Below, in pieces: positions 28,681-36,897 of a stretch of 64,000 nucleotides of DNA; position 1 is the first letter of the stretch; each line of letters starts with the position of its first letter. The translations under genes and the position numbers were made by a program. Source of the DNA: Hyphomicrobium nitrativorans NL23 (GTDB taxonomy: Bacteria; Pseudomonadota; Alphaproteobacteria; Rhizobiales; Hyphomicrobiaceae); assembly GCF_000503895.1 (NCBI RefSeq), contig NC_022997.1, forward strand, positions 2,979,821-3,043,820. The letters run 5' to 3'. Under the pieces are notes generated by a model. That model worked only from the letters and a program-made list of their open reading frames with translations. It made no database searches and was not told the DNA's origin.

Positions 28681-28729
28681 CGCGAGACCTTCGAGCCCCG
28701 ATCTGATTTCGCGGATCGAAGGTCTCGCG
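28681..28729. repeat. 14-bp perfect inverted repeat with 21-bp spacer
   Basis: CGCGAGACCTTCGA at 28681-28694 is exactly repeated in inverse at 28716-28729. It lies between the two receptor genes, after the stem-loop of the first. It may be a second transcriptional stop, an operator, or a remnant of a mobile repeat. Confidence 0.7.
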
Positions 28730-28828
28730 GACTGGGCGGTTCACGGACCACCCTTTAAGGTCTTCAGCCGAAGAATCGGCTCGGCGCAGGCGAGCAGCCC
28801 TCTCGGTGCGCACCTATTTTCCCGGGTG

Positions 28829-28870
28829 TTGACTGGCAAGCTCATTGCCAATATATCCCGGACAACAGGG
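28829..28870 (+). promoter_or_regulatory. Putative sigma-70 promoter of TonB receptor 2
   Basis: TTGACT at 28829-28834 and TATATC at 28852-28857 are separated by 17 bp. The -10 lies inside the TTGCCAATATATCCCGG block (28845-28861) conserved before receptor 1. The leader would be about 260 nt. Confidence 0.5.
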
Positions 28871-29081
28871 CCAACATCCTGAAATTGTTGATTTTTACGT
28901 AATTTCCCATCGGTATTGCCGCTGGGAGATGCCTCCGCCCGTACGCTTCCTCAGTTGCTGGGCCATCACCGCCCCGTGAACATGCGGCAACTTTATAACG
29001 AAACTGTTCCAATCACGGGGGCGCAGGTTTTGACCTGCGAGGCGTGCAAGGAACAGCAGTGAACTGAGGATGGGGACGCTT

Positions 29082-29101
29082 TTGCCGGACAATCCCGGCA
29101 A
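29082..29101 (+). promoter_or_regulatory. Leader hairpin next to the ribosome-binding site, TonB receptor 2
   Basis: TTGCCGG-ACAATC-CCGGCAA, a 7-bp stem ending 22 bases before the ATG and directly upstream of GGGAGGGG. It is equivalent to the hairpin at 26219. Confidence 0.5.
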
Positions 29102-29122
29102 GAGTTACTGGGAGGGGTTCGG

Positions 29123-31456
29123 ATGTTGGTACGTCGACAGCTTATGCTCACGGTGATGGCCGGAGCGGTGGGGCTTATGGCCTCACCTGTGTTTGCGCAG
29201 GAGGCCGCTCAGCCTGCCGATGGCGCGCTGCCGGAAGTCGAAGTCATTCAGAAGAAGGCGCCAGCCGCCAAGAAAAAGGCCGCGCCCGCAGCAAAGGCCG
29301 CTACTCCGACGCCTCAACCACCACCTGCCTATGATTATGTGGACGCCGAACCGGCCGTTCCCGCTCCGGGAGACCGCGCGTCGGATGGACGGGTCGTCGA
29401 CAATCAAAGCTCAATCAGCCCTGTCGATCCCTCGCGCGGAATTCTGCCGGCCGACACGCAGAACTTCACCGGGTCCGTGACCCACGTCTCGAGCGAACAA
29501 ATCGAACACCAGCGTCCGCTCAACAACCATGAACTGCTGTCGCGCGTGCCCGGCGTGATGGTGATCCAAGACGACGGCATGGGGCGTCACGCGAACATCG
29601 GCATCCGCGGTTCGCAGGCGCGGCGCTCGCGCAAGGTCCTTGTCATGGAGGACGGAGTTCCGATCAACTTCGCCCCTTACATCGACGCTTCCACCCACTA
29701 CACGCCACCGACGGAACGCATCGAGAGCGTTGAGGTGATGCGCGGCATGGTTGTCTCCCAGGGCCCGCTCACGAACCATGGCGTGGTCAATTTCCGCAAT
29801 CTCAACCCGTTCGGCCCGAACGAAACGGTGATCAAGGCGGCGATCGGACACACTGAGGGTGTCGAAAAGGACGTCAGCAATTTCCGTCACGTCCATACGC
29901 GGCAGAGCCTCGGCAACGTCGGCGTCGTGGTCTCGTATTCCGGCGGCGATGCAGGTGGCGCGTGGGACAACGAGGAACTCGGATACAACGACTTCTATGG
30001 TGCGCTCGGCTTCCGCGGCTCGAACCAGGATCTCACGATCTCAGGCGGATACTTCCGCCAGCGTGACAAATACGATGAGCAGAACTGGCAGGGGACAGAC
30101 GCAGACTTCTTCTCAAACCGCCGCCGCAAAAGCGGAGATCCGAATGGCGGCTTCGAGTACGGCGGGCCGTGGAACGACGGCAACACCTATAACGCGGACC
30201 TTTACCGTATTCAGGCCGCTCACAATTGGTACATTGACTCCGATACGACACTAACCACGCGGCTCTATCATCAAGACCACGAACGCAACCGTTTTGAATA
30301 TCGCGGAGCCGCCCTCGGCGATTATCGCGGTCGCGAACGCACCTATCGGTTTTCTGGCGTGGACAGCCGCATCGAGTTTGCGAACCTTCCACTGTTCGGC
30401 GGAATGACGCATGACTTCCAGGCTGGCGTTCGCTACGAGCATCACTCGCTGCGCAATTGTAACAGCCGTCCGCTGCTCGCGGGTCCGTTTGTTGGCGGCT
30501 GCCGGGATGTGCTCGATAAGTATGAGGCCGATTCCTTCGCGGCCTTCCTTCAGACTGCGATCCACGTCACGCGCAACCTCACGATCACGCCAGGCGTCCG
30601 CTTCGAGAACTATGACGTCGATCGCGATCGTCTCGTGTGGCGGGATGACACGGCCCAGGAGGGAACGAGAGCGCGCAGCAACCACGACGTGGTGCTGCCC
30701 GGAATCGCGTTCGCGTGGGAAATCATGCCCCGCAGCACAATCTACGGCGGTTTCCACCAAGGAATATCGCCTCACATCGCACGCAACGCGGATGAGATTG
30801 CCTGGCCGCTACCCGACGAAAAGGGCGATAACTATGAACTCGGCTTCCGCACCACCGCCGTGCGCGGCCTGACGCTCGACTTCGCCTTCTTCCATAACCG
30901 GATCGACAACTTCCAGATCAAGGGACCGGAGTCGAACGCCCTCGGCAACGCGATCTACGGCGCCGTGGACGAGGTGGAGATCGACGGTTTCGAGATCTAT
31001 ACGCGTCTCGACAGCCAGCCGTTTACCGGGGGACGGTTCAACGTCTTCGGTGAGGCGACCTACACCTATGCCGACGCGGAGATCACCAAGAGTTCCGATG
31101 TCGACGCTCCCGTAGGCAACCGCGTTCCGGAAAGCCCGCTCCACTATGCCAACCTCACGCTCGGCATCGAAGAGCGTGGTCTTTGGGACGCAAGCGTGAC
31201 ATGGACCTATATCGGTGACTTCTTCGCCGACACTGAGAACACGCGCGTTCACACGGACTCCACGCTTGGCATCGTTCCGGATGTGTGGCTGCTGTCGGCA
31301 CGGGCCAACTATCATGTGCCGAACACCGCGCTGACGCTGTTCGTCTCCGGCCAGAACCTCACCGACGAGTTCTACATCGCCGACCGCAATGACGGCGCGA
31401 AGCCCGGCATTGGACGTACCCTCTGGGCCGGCTTCACGTGGAAGTTCGACAACTAA
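29123..31456 (+). CDS. TonB-dependent outer-membrane receptor 2
   Basis: 777-residue paralogue of the receptor at 26260, with the same signal peptide style, the same Lys/Ala/Pro-rich stretch after it, and a plug with LSRVPGVMVIQDDGMGRHAN, GIRGSQARRSRKVLVMEDG and VESVEVMRG. The barrel shares DFYGALGFRGSNQDLTISGG with receptor 1 and ends GFTWKFDN. A Cys pair (RNCNSRPLLAGPFVGGCRD) in an extracellular-loop region is absent from receptor 1. The tandem duplication includes the leader. The two probably take up related chelates; identity of the ligand is unknown. Confidence 0.88.
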   Translation: MLVRRQLMLTVMAGAVGLMASPVFAQEAAQPADGALPEVEVIQKKAPAAKKKAAPAAKAATPTPQPPPAYDYVDAEPAVPAPGDRASDGRVVDNQSSISPVDPSRGILPADTQNFTGSVTHVSSEQIEHQRPLNNHELLSRVPGVMVIQDDGMGRHANIGIRGSQARRSRKVLVMEDGVPINFAPYIDASTHYTPPTERIESVEVMRGMVVSQGPLTNHGVVNFRNLNPFGPNETVIKAAIGHTEGVEKDVSNFRHVHTRQSLGNVGVVVSYSGGDAGGAWDNEELGYNDFYGALGFRGSNQDLTISGGYFRQRDKYDEQNWQGTDADFFSNRRRKSGDPNGGFEYGGPWNDGNTYNADLYRIQAAHNWYIDSDTTLTTRLYHQDHERNRFEYRGAALGDYRGRERTYRFSGVDSRIEFANLPLFGGMTHDFQAGVRYEHHSLRNCNSRPLLAGPFVGGCRDVLDKYEADSFAAFLQTAIHVTRNLTITPGVRFENYDVDRDRLVWRDDTAQEGTRARSNHDVVLPGIAFAWEIMPRSTIYGGFHQGISPHIARNADEIAWPLPDEKGDNYELGFRTTAVRGLTLDFAFFHNRIDNFQIKGPESNALGNAIYGAVDEVEIDGFEIYTRLDSQPFTGGRFNVFGEATYTYADAEITKSSDVDAPVGNRVPESPLHYANLTLGIEERGLWDASVTWTYIGDFFADTENTRVHTDSTLGIVPDVWLLSARANYHVPNTALTLFVSGQNLTDEFYIADRNDGAKPGIGRTLWAGFTWKFDN

Positions 31457-31487
31457 CTGACGCTCCTTCTCCCGAATGGCGCAGTGA

Positions 31488-31520
31488 CCCCCGAGCCTGG
31501 ATCCCAGGCTCGGGGGTTTT
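31488..31520 (+). terminator. Strong rho-independent terminator after TonB receptor 2
   Basis: 13-bp perfect stem CCCCCGAGCCTGG / CCAGGCTCGGGGG with a 3-nt loop, followed by TTTTCGTTTT. Confidence 0.9.
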
Positions 31521-31558
31521 CGTTTTCGGAAATCGCGCTACGTGGAAATCGGTGTCCG

Positions 31559-32872
31559 CTACGCCTCGGCTACGGCAAGCGCCTGTTCGAGATCGGCGAG
31601 AATATCGTCGATGTGCTCAAGGCCCACCGCGAGGCGGACGTAACCATCCGTCACGCCTGTTGCGCGAAGCTCATCGGCCGAGAGCTGCGAGTGCGTCGTC
31701 GATGCGGGATGGATGGCGAGGCTGCGCGCGTCGCCGATGTTGGCGACATGATAGAAGAGCTTCAGCGCATCGATGAAGCGGCGGCCGGCGTCACGCCCGC
31801 CTTTGAGCTCGAAGCCGACGAGACCACCTTGTCCACCCTTGAGATAGCGATCGGCTCGCGCGCGCTGCTCGCCGCTCTGCTGCGAGGGGTGAATCACCCG
31901 CGTCACCGCCGTGTGTTTCGCGAGCCAATCCGCAACCACGGCGGTGTTCTCGGAATGGCGCACGATGCGTAGAGGCAGCGTCTCGATACCTTGCAACAAA
32001 AGAAACGCGTTAAACGGCGAGAGCGCCGCACCGAGATCGCGCAAAAGGACGACGCGCGCGCGAATGATGTAGGCGATAGGGCCGAGCGGCTTTACGGCCT
32101 CCGTCCAAACCGCGCCATGATAGCTCGGATCGGGCGTGTTGAGTGCAGGTTGCCGCGCGGGATGCGCGGCCCAATCGAAATTGCCGCCATCGACGATCAC
32201 GCCACCGATGGAGTTGCCATGGCCGCCCAAATACTTCGTGGACGAATAGACCACGACGGCGGCGCCGTGATCGAGCGGGCGGCATAGGATGGGTGCGGCG
32301 GTGTTATCGACGATCAGCGGAATTCCGAGCGAGCGGCCGATGGCAGCGACTTCCGCGATGGGAAACACGGCGAGCTTGGGATTCGGCAGCGTCTCAGCGT
32401 AATAGGCTCGCGTGCGGTCGTCGGTTGCGCGGCGGAAGTTTTCAGGGTCCGACGGATCGACGAAGCGAACCTCTATGCCCAAGTCTTTCAGCGTGTTCGC
32501 AAACAGGTTCCACGTTCCACCGTACAAGTCGGTGGAACTCACGACGTTGTCGCCCGCGCGCGCAACGTTCTGAAGCGCGAACGCCGATGCGGCCTGGCCG
32601 GACGCGACGGCGAGTGCCGCGACACCACCTTCGAGCGCCGCCACACGTTTCTCCAGAACATCGGTCGTGGGGTTCATCATGCGCGTGTAGATGTTGCCGA
32701 GTTCCTTCAGCGCGAAGAGGTTCTCGGCGTGCTCGGTATCGCGAAATTGATAGGATGTGGTCTGGTAGATCGGCACAGCCACCGCACCGGTCGAAGGATC
32801 GGCCCGCCAGCCGGCATGGAGCACGACCGTTTCCGGTCTTTGAACCTTGGGTGCATCTTCACGATCGGTCAT
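31559..32872 (-). CDS. metY: O-acetylhomoserine aminocarboxypropyltransferase (sulfhydrylase)
   Basis: PLP-dependent Cys/Met-metabolism family enzyme that makes homocysteine or methionine from O-acetylhomoserine and sulfide or methanethiol. About 437 residues. Features include YQTTSYQFRDTEHAENLF, RMMNPTTDVLEKRVAALEGG, the SGQAASAFAL cofactor-phosphate region, and the PLP lysine in VVYSSTKYLGGHGN. The C-terminal half has ARSLAIHPASTTHSQL, typical of this family. Two ATGs compete: 32881 abuts GGGAGG, while 32872 has 9-base spacing and is preferred. A structured 5' leader lies at 32903-32943. MetY is favoured over MetZ/MetB by length. Confidence 0.9.
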   Translation of the reverse strand: MTDREDAPKVQRPETVVLHAGWRADPSTGAVAVPIYQTTSYQFRDTEHAENLFALKELGNIYTRMMNPTTDVLEKRVAALEGGVAALAVASGQAASAFALQNVARAGDNVVSSTDLYGGTWNLFANTLKDLGIEVRFVDPSDPENFRRATDDRTRAYYAETLPNPKLAVFPIAEVAAIGRSLGIPLIVDNTAAPILCRPLDHGAAVVVYSSTKYLGGHGNSIGGVIVDGGNFDWAAHPARQPALNTPDPSYHGAVWTEAVKPLGPIAYIIRARVVLLRDLGAALSPFNAFLLLQGIETLPLRIVRHSENTAVVADWLAKHTAVTRVIHPSQQSGEQRARADRYLKGGQGGLVGFELKGGRDAGRRFIDALKLFYHVANIGDARSLAIHPASTTHSQLSADELRATGVTDGYVRLAVGLEHIDDILADLEQALAVAEA

Positions 32873-32902
32873 TTCCGTCATCCTCCCTTGAGCAGTTTCT
32901 GA

Positions 32903-32943
32903 TTGGGCTCGTGCCGGTCGATACCGGCCGCAGGCTAGCCCAA
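32903..32943 (-). promoter_or_regulatory. Structured 5' leader of metY
   Basis: Nested inverted repeats on the minus strand: an outer 7-bp stem TTGGGCT / AGCCCAA (32937-32943 and 32903-32909) encloses an inner hairpin GCCGGT-ATCG-ACCGGC (32913-32928). It ends about 30 bases before the preferred start. Methionine genes in alphaproteobacteria often carry SAM-sensing leaders. I do not recognise a known riboswitch consensus here. Confidence 0.4.
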
Positions 32944-33398
32944 CGGAACCGGCCCGTCATGCGTCCGAAACTGCGGCTATGGGATGCGACGTAAGGCTTT
33001 CATTCCATGTTCGGAATGGCGAATTTCTGCGATGGTTATTCATTCTCCTCCGATGCGGCACCCCTGCGGCAAACTACCCTCCCTTATTTGTTGACTGCAT
33101 AATTCAAGATTAGTACGGTGCTCTTGTCCGCGTTTCGATGTCCGCATCTCGCGCGTGATCCCCGAGCTTGGGGTCCAGAGATCCTCCCGCACTGCCTGGG
33201 CTCCCAAGTTGGCGGCGGTGACCCTATCGGTCGTTCTTCCGAGACCAGATCGGGCACCGCCGCTCTTTCATTCGGAGAGGCGTCGGCATTCGGGGGCGGC
33301 GTTGGTTTCGTTCGCAAGCTGGCTTCTATGCCAGGACATGCATTTCGGCGCGGCATACGCCGCTTCTCCGGCGAAGAGAGACACGAAAGAGGCGTCTC
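32944..33398. other. Intergenic region, metY promoter side
   Basis: About 450 bp between divergent genes. It should contain the metY promoter. A frame on the minus strand remains open across it, but the composition is that of an antisense shadow. Nothing else is recognised. Confidence 0.35.
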
Positions 33399-33887
33399 AT
33401 GTGCACTGAGGACCACGGAATCCTTCCGGACATTCACGCAGCCGGTCTCGGCGAGATAGAGCGCGAATGGCTGTATCTCTTGCGGCTTCACTGCACCAGC
33501 TATGAGCACAATCGCGTCGATGGCTTGGATTCCGCCATCAGTCACGCAGAAAATAGATTTGGGGCGGACCTGGGCCCCGGGATTGCGGCCCGCATCGCGG
33601 TTCTCGTGCGTGCGATGCGAACGGAGCGCTACGGCACGTTCGGGTACCTCTCGCCGCATTGTCCTGTCTGCCGCCAGCGCATCACGGAGGATGAGTGGGA
33701 TCTCGTCGCACTCATGCGCGCGGGCTGCCAAGGCGACCGATCCGGGATCGCGGACGCGGCGGCACATTTCGCGCGCAGACCCGAAGCCCCTGTGCTTGCG
33801 GGAGCGGCCGCGCGTTTCGGGATGACGGCGGCAGCGCTCGGCCGCCCCGAGACGAGGGTGGCAGCAGGCGGCGCCATGCTGCACTAG
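33399..33887 (+). CDS. Hypothetical protein with a CxxC motif
   Basis: 162-residue soluble protein of unknown function. The first two thirds look like a conserved helical domain (GEIEREWLYLLRLHCTSYEH, AHENRFGADLG-like region). A CPVCRQRITEDEWDLVALMRAG segment near 88-110 has a CxxC knuckle that could bind metal, although a second Cys pair is not obvious. The tail is Ala/Arg-rich. ATG 33399 has GAGG upstream. No operon partner. A minus-strand frame covers the same bases but has shadow-like composition. Confidence 0.55.
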   Translation: MCTEDHGILPDIHAAGLGEIEREWLYLLRLHCTSYEHNRVDGLDSAISHAENRFGADLGPGIAARIAVLVRAMRTERYGTFGYLSPHCPVCRQRITEDEWDLVALMRAGCQGDRSGIADAAAHFARRPEAPVLAGAAARFGMTAAALGRPETRVAAGGAMLH

Positions 33888-33895
33888 GTCGTGAT

Positions 33896-33921
33896 CGCTT
33901 CAGACTGATAGGGCCTGAAGT
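33896..33921. repeat. Palindromic intergenic repeat, copy 1
   Basis: CGCTTCAGACTGATAGGGCC followed by TGAAGTG; an imperfect copy of the palindrome at 53194-53220. It lies between convergent genes. Confidence 0.6.
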
Positions 33922-34000
33922 GATGGTCCAAGAGATCTCGGAGCCATCCCTACCGCATCGTGCGGCTCCGCCCGATCGATGCTGCGCCTACGCGGCCCCC

Positions 34001-34336
34001 TCACATTTCGATCTTCGGCACGTTGTCGGGCAGCGTCCCCGCGGGCAGACAGGGGCGCCCCTTCGCTTTGCAATAGACCTTTCCGACATTATCCTCGGTG
34101 CACTCCACGGATTTGTCGCGGGCGTGCTCCCAATGCTCATAGCCGCGGCCAGACGTGCCCGCGCGCGACGACCACCAGCCCTTTGCCTTCGTCTCGGCCT
34201 CGTCGCGGGTGTCGCCTGACGACCGTCCGCTCTCTACCGCGTCTCCACAAAAATGGCCTTCGTCGGCGGAGGCCGATGGAAGCCAGAGCATCATGGCGCC
34301 AAGCGCCGCAAGGATTGGTCGTGAAGCGCGTTTCAT
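34001..34336 (-). CDS. Small secreted protein at the end of the mxa operon (mxaH position)
   Basis: 110-residue protein with a signal peptide (MKRASRPILAALGAMMLWLP, cleavage after ASA). The mature part has three cysteines (HFCGDAV, SVECTED, VYCKAKGRPCLP; four counting the last) and is rich in charged residues. The start at 34336 is chosen by the signal peptide and an upstream GAGAGG. It is the last gene of the mxa transcription unit, 34 bp after the YVTN gene. In Methylorubrum the genes after mxaD are mxaE and mxaH; equivalence is by position only. Confidence 0.6.
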   Translation of the reverse strand: MKRASRPILAALGAMMLWLPSASADEGHFCGDAVESGRSSGDTRDEAETKAKGWWSSRAGTSGRGYEHWEHARDKSVECTEDNVGKVYCKAKGRPCLPAGTLPDNVPKIEM

Positions 34337-34370
34337 GACGCGTTTCCTCTCCGCTTTACCGCACACGACA

Positions 34371-35330
34371 TCACGGCGCGGCGCGCACGACGACTGCGCG
34401 CGGGCCCGCAGGCGTCTTGATCCGCTGGACCTCTTTCATCGATTCGAGATCGATGACCGAGACGTTGTCGGAAAACCAGTTGGCGACGTAGGCACGCTTG
34501 CCGTTCTCTCCGATCGCCACGCCTTCGGGATAACTGCCGACCTTGACGGTCGCGAGCGCGGTATCGGTCTCTGCGAATATGCCCACGGTTCCGCCACCCT
34601 GATGCGTGATCAGGACGCGGGTGCCATCCGGCGTCACCGCCGCCCCGTACGGCATGGCGCCGGTCTTCCACGTGTCCGTCACGGCGAGCTTAGCCGTATC
34701 GACGACACTCACCGAGCCGCCTTGCATGTTGCCGACAAACAGGCGTGCGCCGTCCGGCGACAGCGTCATGGCGAACGGCGCGTGCCCGACAGGGATCGTT
34801 GCGGCAACGGTCATGTCGGATGTGCGAACGGCGCTCACGCTGTCGTCCTCCCGATTGGCGACGAACACCGTCTCTCCGTCGGGAGACAGCACCACGTGTG
34901 CCGGCGCACGGCCGACTTTGACCTTCGTTAACGTGGGTTCTCCATCGCCTGCGGTGTCGACGGCGATGACGTGATCCTGATGCCAGTCGCCGACGAAGAT
35001 GCGCCCGCCTTTGCCGGCGGCGATGCCAAACGGCGAGCCGGGCACCTCGATCATTCGCACCACACGGCGCCGATCGAGATCCACGACCGCCACCTGACCG
35101 AGATCGGAGTGGGTGACGTAAGCCAGCGGTGCATCGGGTGCGAGCGCGAGCAAAGCCGGGCCCTTTTCGAGCTTAATGACCGCGCCATCTGCTGGCGCTT
35201 CCGCCCCGGGGGCGACTTCGCTCAGAACGGCGCCGTCCTGACTGAGGATATAGATCCGCTCGGCGGCTGCAGCGCCCGCCCAACCGATCCACAGCATCGC
35301 GGCAACCGTGCTTCGCAACACGCTCGACAT
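34371..35330 (-). CDS. YVTN-type beta-propeller protein, periplasmic (mxaE position)
   Basis: 319-residue exported protein with a signal peptide ending in AAAAE. Seven or so repeated blades follow of the type GHAPFAMTLSPDGARLFVGN and LAVTDTWKTGAMPYGAAVTP, characteristic of YVTN/cytochrome-d1-like propellers. Such proteins often accompany PQQ-dependent alcohol dehydrogenases. It lies 32 bp after mxaD in the same orientation, suggesting an accessory role in methanol oxidation. Assignment as mxaE is positional only. GGAGG precedes the ATG at 35330 (a GTG three bases earlier is also in frame). Confidence 0.75.
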   Translation of the reverse strand: MSSVLRSTVAAMLWIGWAGAAAAERIYILSQDGAVLSEVAPGAEAPADGAVIKLEKGPALLALAPDAPLAYVTHSDLGQVAVVDLDRRRVVRMIEVPGSPFGIAAGKGGRIFVGDWHQDHVIAVDTAGDGEPTLTKVKVGRAPAHVVLSPDGETVFVANREDDSVSAVRTSDMTVAATIPVGHAPFAMTLSPDGARLFVGNMQGGSVSVVDTAKLAVTDTWKTGAMPYGAAVTPDGTRVLITHQGGGTVGIFAETDTALATVKVGSYPEGVAIGENGKRAYVANWFSDNVSVIDLESMKEVQRIKTPAGPRAVVVRAAP

Positions 35331-35362
35331 CACCCAAGACCTCCGCAGGCAGAAGCGCCTCG

Positions 35363-35896
35363 TTACCCTTGCCCTTCGACCTTCGCCTTGAGGCCGTTGA
35401 GGCCCTGCTGCATGAACTCGGTCATGGCCTTGACGGCCGCGGCGTCGTTCAGATGCTCAGGCGGGAAGTTGCCGGTGTCAGCGCGGTAGAAGCGGCTGAT
35501 CCACGTCACCTCGCTGCCGTCGCCGGCCGCCGTCACCGTGATCTTTCCTGAATAGAAGCTCACCGGGAACGCTTCGAGGTTCTCGGTCGAGAGGCGATAG
35601 CCGTAGGTCATCTCCTCATCGCTGTACTCGTCGAGACCCTCGACCAGATTTCCGGTCGCGAGCGTAATGGTGCGCGAGGCGCCGGTGTCGTTGCCGCCGG
35701 TGGCTTCCGCCTTGGTGATGCCGGGATGCCAGCTCACGTCGCCGAAGTTCTTAAGCGCTTCCCACACCTTTGCGGGCGGCGCGGCGATGGCGATCGTTTC
35801 GTCGGCCCGTTGAGGCGTAGGACCATGCGCGAAAGCCGCCGTGGCTGCGATCAGCGACAAGGTCAGGGCGCAAATCGATTTCAAAATACGCGTCAT
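35363..35896 (-). CDS. mxaD: MxaD-like SRPBCC-fold periplasmic protein
   Basis: 177-residue protein with a signal peptide (MTRILKSICALTLSLIA, cleavage after AFA) and one SRPBCC (START-like) domain. Features are ETIAIAAPPAKVWEALKNFGD, WHPGITKAEATGGNDTGASR and the C-terminal helix KAMTEFMQQGLNGLKA. MxaD is a periplasmic 17-kDa protein needed for efficient methanol dehydrogenase to cytochrome cL electron transfer, and it sits after mxaL in known clusters, as here (8 bp gap). An upstream frame is open, but the ATG at 35896 follows GAGGAAG and starts the signal peptide. Confidence 0.85.
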   Translation of the reverse strand: MTRILKSICALTLSLIAATAAFAHGPTPQRADETIAIAAPPAKVWEALKNFGDVSWHPGITKAEATGGNDTGASRTITLATGNLVEGLDEYSDEEMTYGYRLSTENLEAFPVSFYSGKITVTAAGDGSEVTWISRFYRADTGNFPPEHLNDAAAVKAMTEFMQQGLNGLKAKVEGQG

Positions 35897-35904
35897 TTTC
35901 TTCC

Positions 35905-36897
35905 TCATTTCGTTTGAAGTCTGTTTTGTCCGCCGGCCCACGCTTGAGACGCCACTCGCGCCGCAAACGGCGCGGCGTAAAGAGCCACCAAAAGCGCAAG
36001 TGCGAGCGCGGCCGGAATCGGGCGAATATCCACCCACACCTCCACCGGCCGCGGCCGCGCATGCGCGCGGACCGCAGGCAGAAGATTGGGCGCATCGATC
36101 AGGTCCACGTGCGCCAAGCCGGTCTTTGCCGCCAGCTTTTCGAGATACTCGCTTCGCACGTAGGCCAGATGCTCGTCGCCTTTCGGCGGATCGGTGCCGA
36201 ATGGCGCCCACTTCGGGTGCCAGCCGGGACGCAGGTGCGCGTCCGGCGGCGGAGCACCGGAACGGTTCTCTTGCGGGACGTCGTCGTGGCCGTAATGGCC
36301 AGTCTCGTTGCCGTCGTCGTCGAGCTTAGGCAACGGCACTTTGTCCCGCCCGCCGACCCCCGCAAGGAAGCCGCGAACCTTGCCGATCTCGCCATCGTAG
36401 TCGGGAAGCCCGCCACCGGGAGGAAGGGGCGGCGCCTCGTGCCCGTCCGTCAAGAAGACGAGATCGGCGCCCAGATCCTCGGCCATATGAACGGCGCTGT
36501 AGACGCCGCTCGTCACCATGCTGTCGCCTTCCCACGCCATGCGCCAATCGAGGCTTTGAATGGCGATCTCGATAGGAGCGAAGTTCTCGCAGACCTCGAC
36601 GGGGTTGAAGAGCAGGAAGGAGCGGCGCTCGGTGAAGATGCCGAGGCCCAGACGCGACTGGCAGGGCATGTCGGCCAAAAGCCGCGTCAGAGCGCGCTTG
36701 GTGGCTTCGAGGCGGTCGGCTTCCTTTCCGTTCACGTGCATGTCGCGCACGAGCATGGACTTCGTGAGATCGACGATTGCGACGACGTCGTAGACGTTGC
36801 GCGTCATCTGAATGCGCGGGACAAGCAGCGCAAGCGCCGTCAGCGCCATCGCAGCCAGCAAGACCCAGAACCGCGCATCCTCCAATCTCTCACGCAT
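35905..36897 (-). CDS. mxaL: MxaL, VWA-domain methanol dehydrogenase maturation protein
   Basis: 330-residue membrane-anchored protein. One N-terminal helix (about 10-27) leads to a von Willebrand A domain with the MIDAS motif DLTKSM (43-48) and LTDGHEAPPL. A C-terminal transmembrane helix (PAALALALLVALYAAPFAAR) completes it. Together with MxaA, MxaC and MxaK it is required for a functional calcium-containing methanol dehydrogenase. The start ATG at 36897 overlaps the mxaK stop (TGATG), so translation is coupled; a longer frame from 36936 is less likely. Confidence 0.88.
   Translation of the reverse strand: MRERLEDARFWVLLAAMALTALALLVPRIQMTRNVYDVVAIVDLTKSMLVRDMHVNGKEADRLEATKRALTRLLADMPCQSRLGLGIFTERRSFLLFNPVEVCENFAPIEIAIQSLDWRMAWEGDSMVTSGVYSAVHMAEDLGADLVFLTDGHEAPPLPPGGGLPDYDGEIGKVRGFLAGVGGRDKVPLPKLDDDGNETGHYGHDDVPQENRSGAPPPDAHLRPGWHPKWAPFGTDPPKGDEHLAYVRSEYLEKLAAKTGLAHVDLIDAPNLLPAVRAHARPRPVEVWVDIRPIPAALALALLVALYAAPFAARVASQAWAGGQNRLQTK

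Noticed and set aside
25751-29101. Minus-strand peptides sharing QQL..RTGG.IS upstream of each TonB receptor (near 26050 and 28950)
   Set aside because: The similarity is explained by duplicated leader DNA; the frames differ in length and have no ribosome sites.
33084-33884. 266-residue minus-strand frame opposite the CxxC protein
   Set aside because: Arg/Ala-rich shadow; the plus-strand gene has a ribosome site and more protein-like composition.
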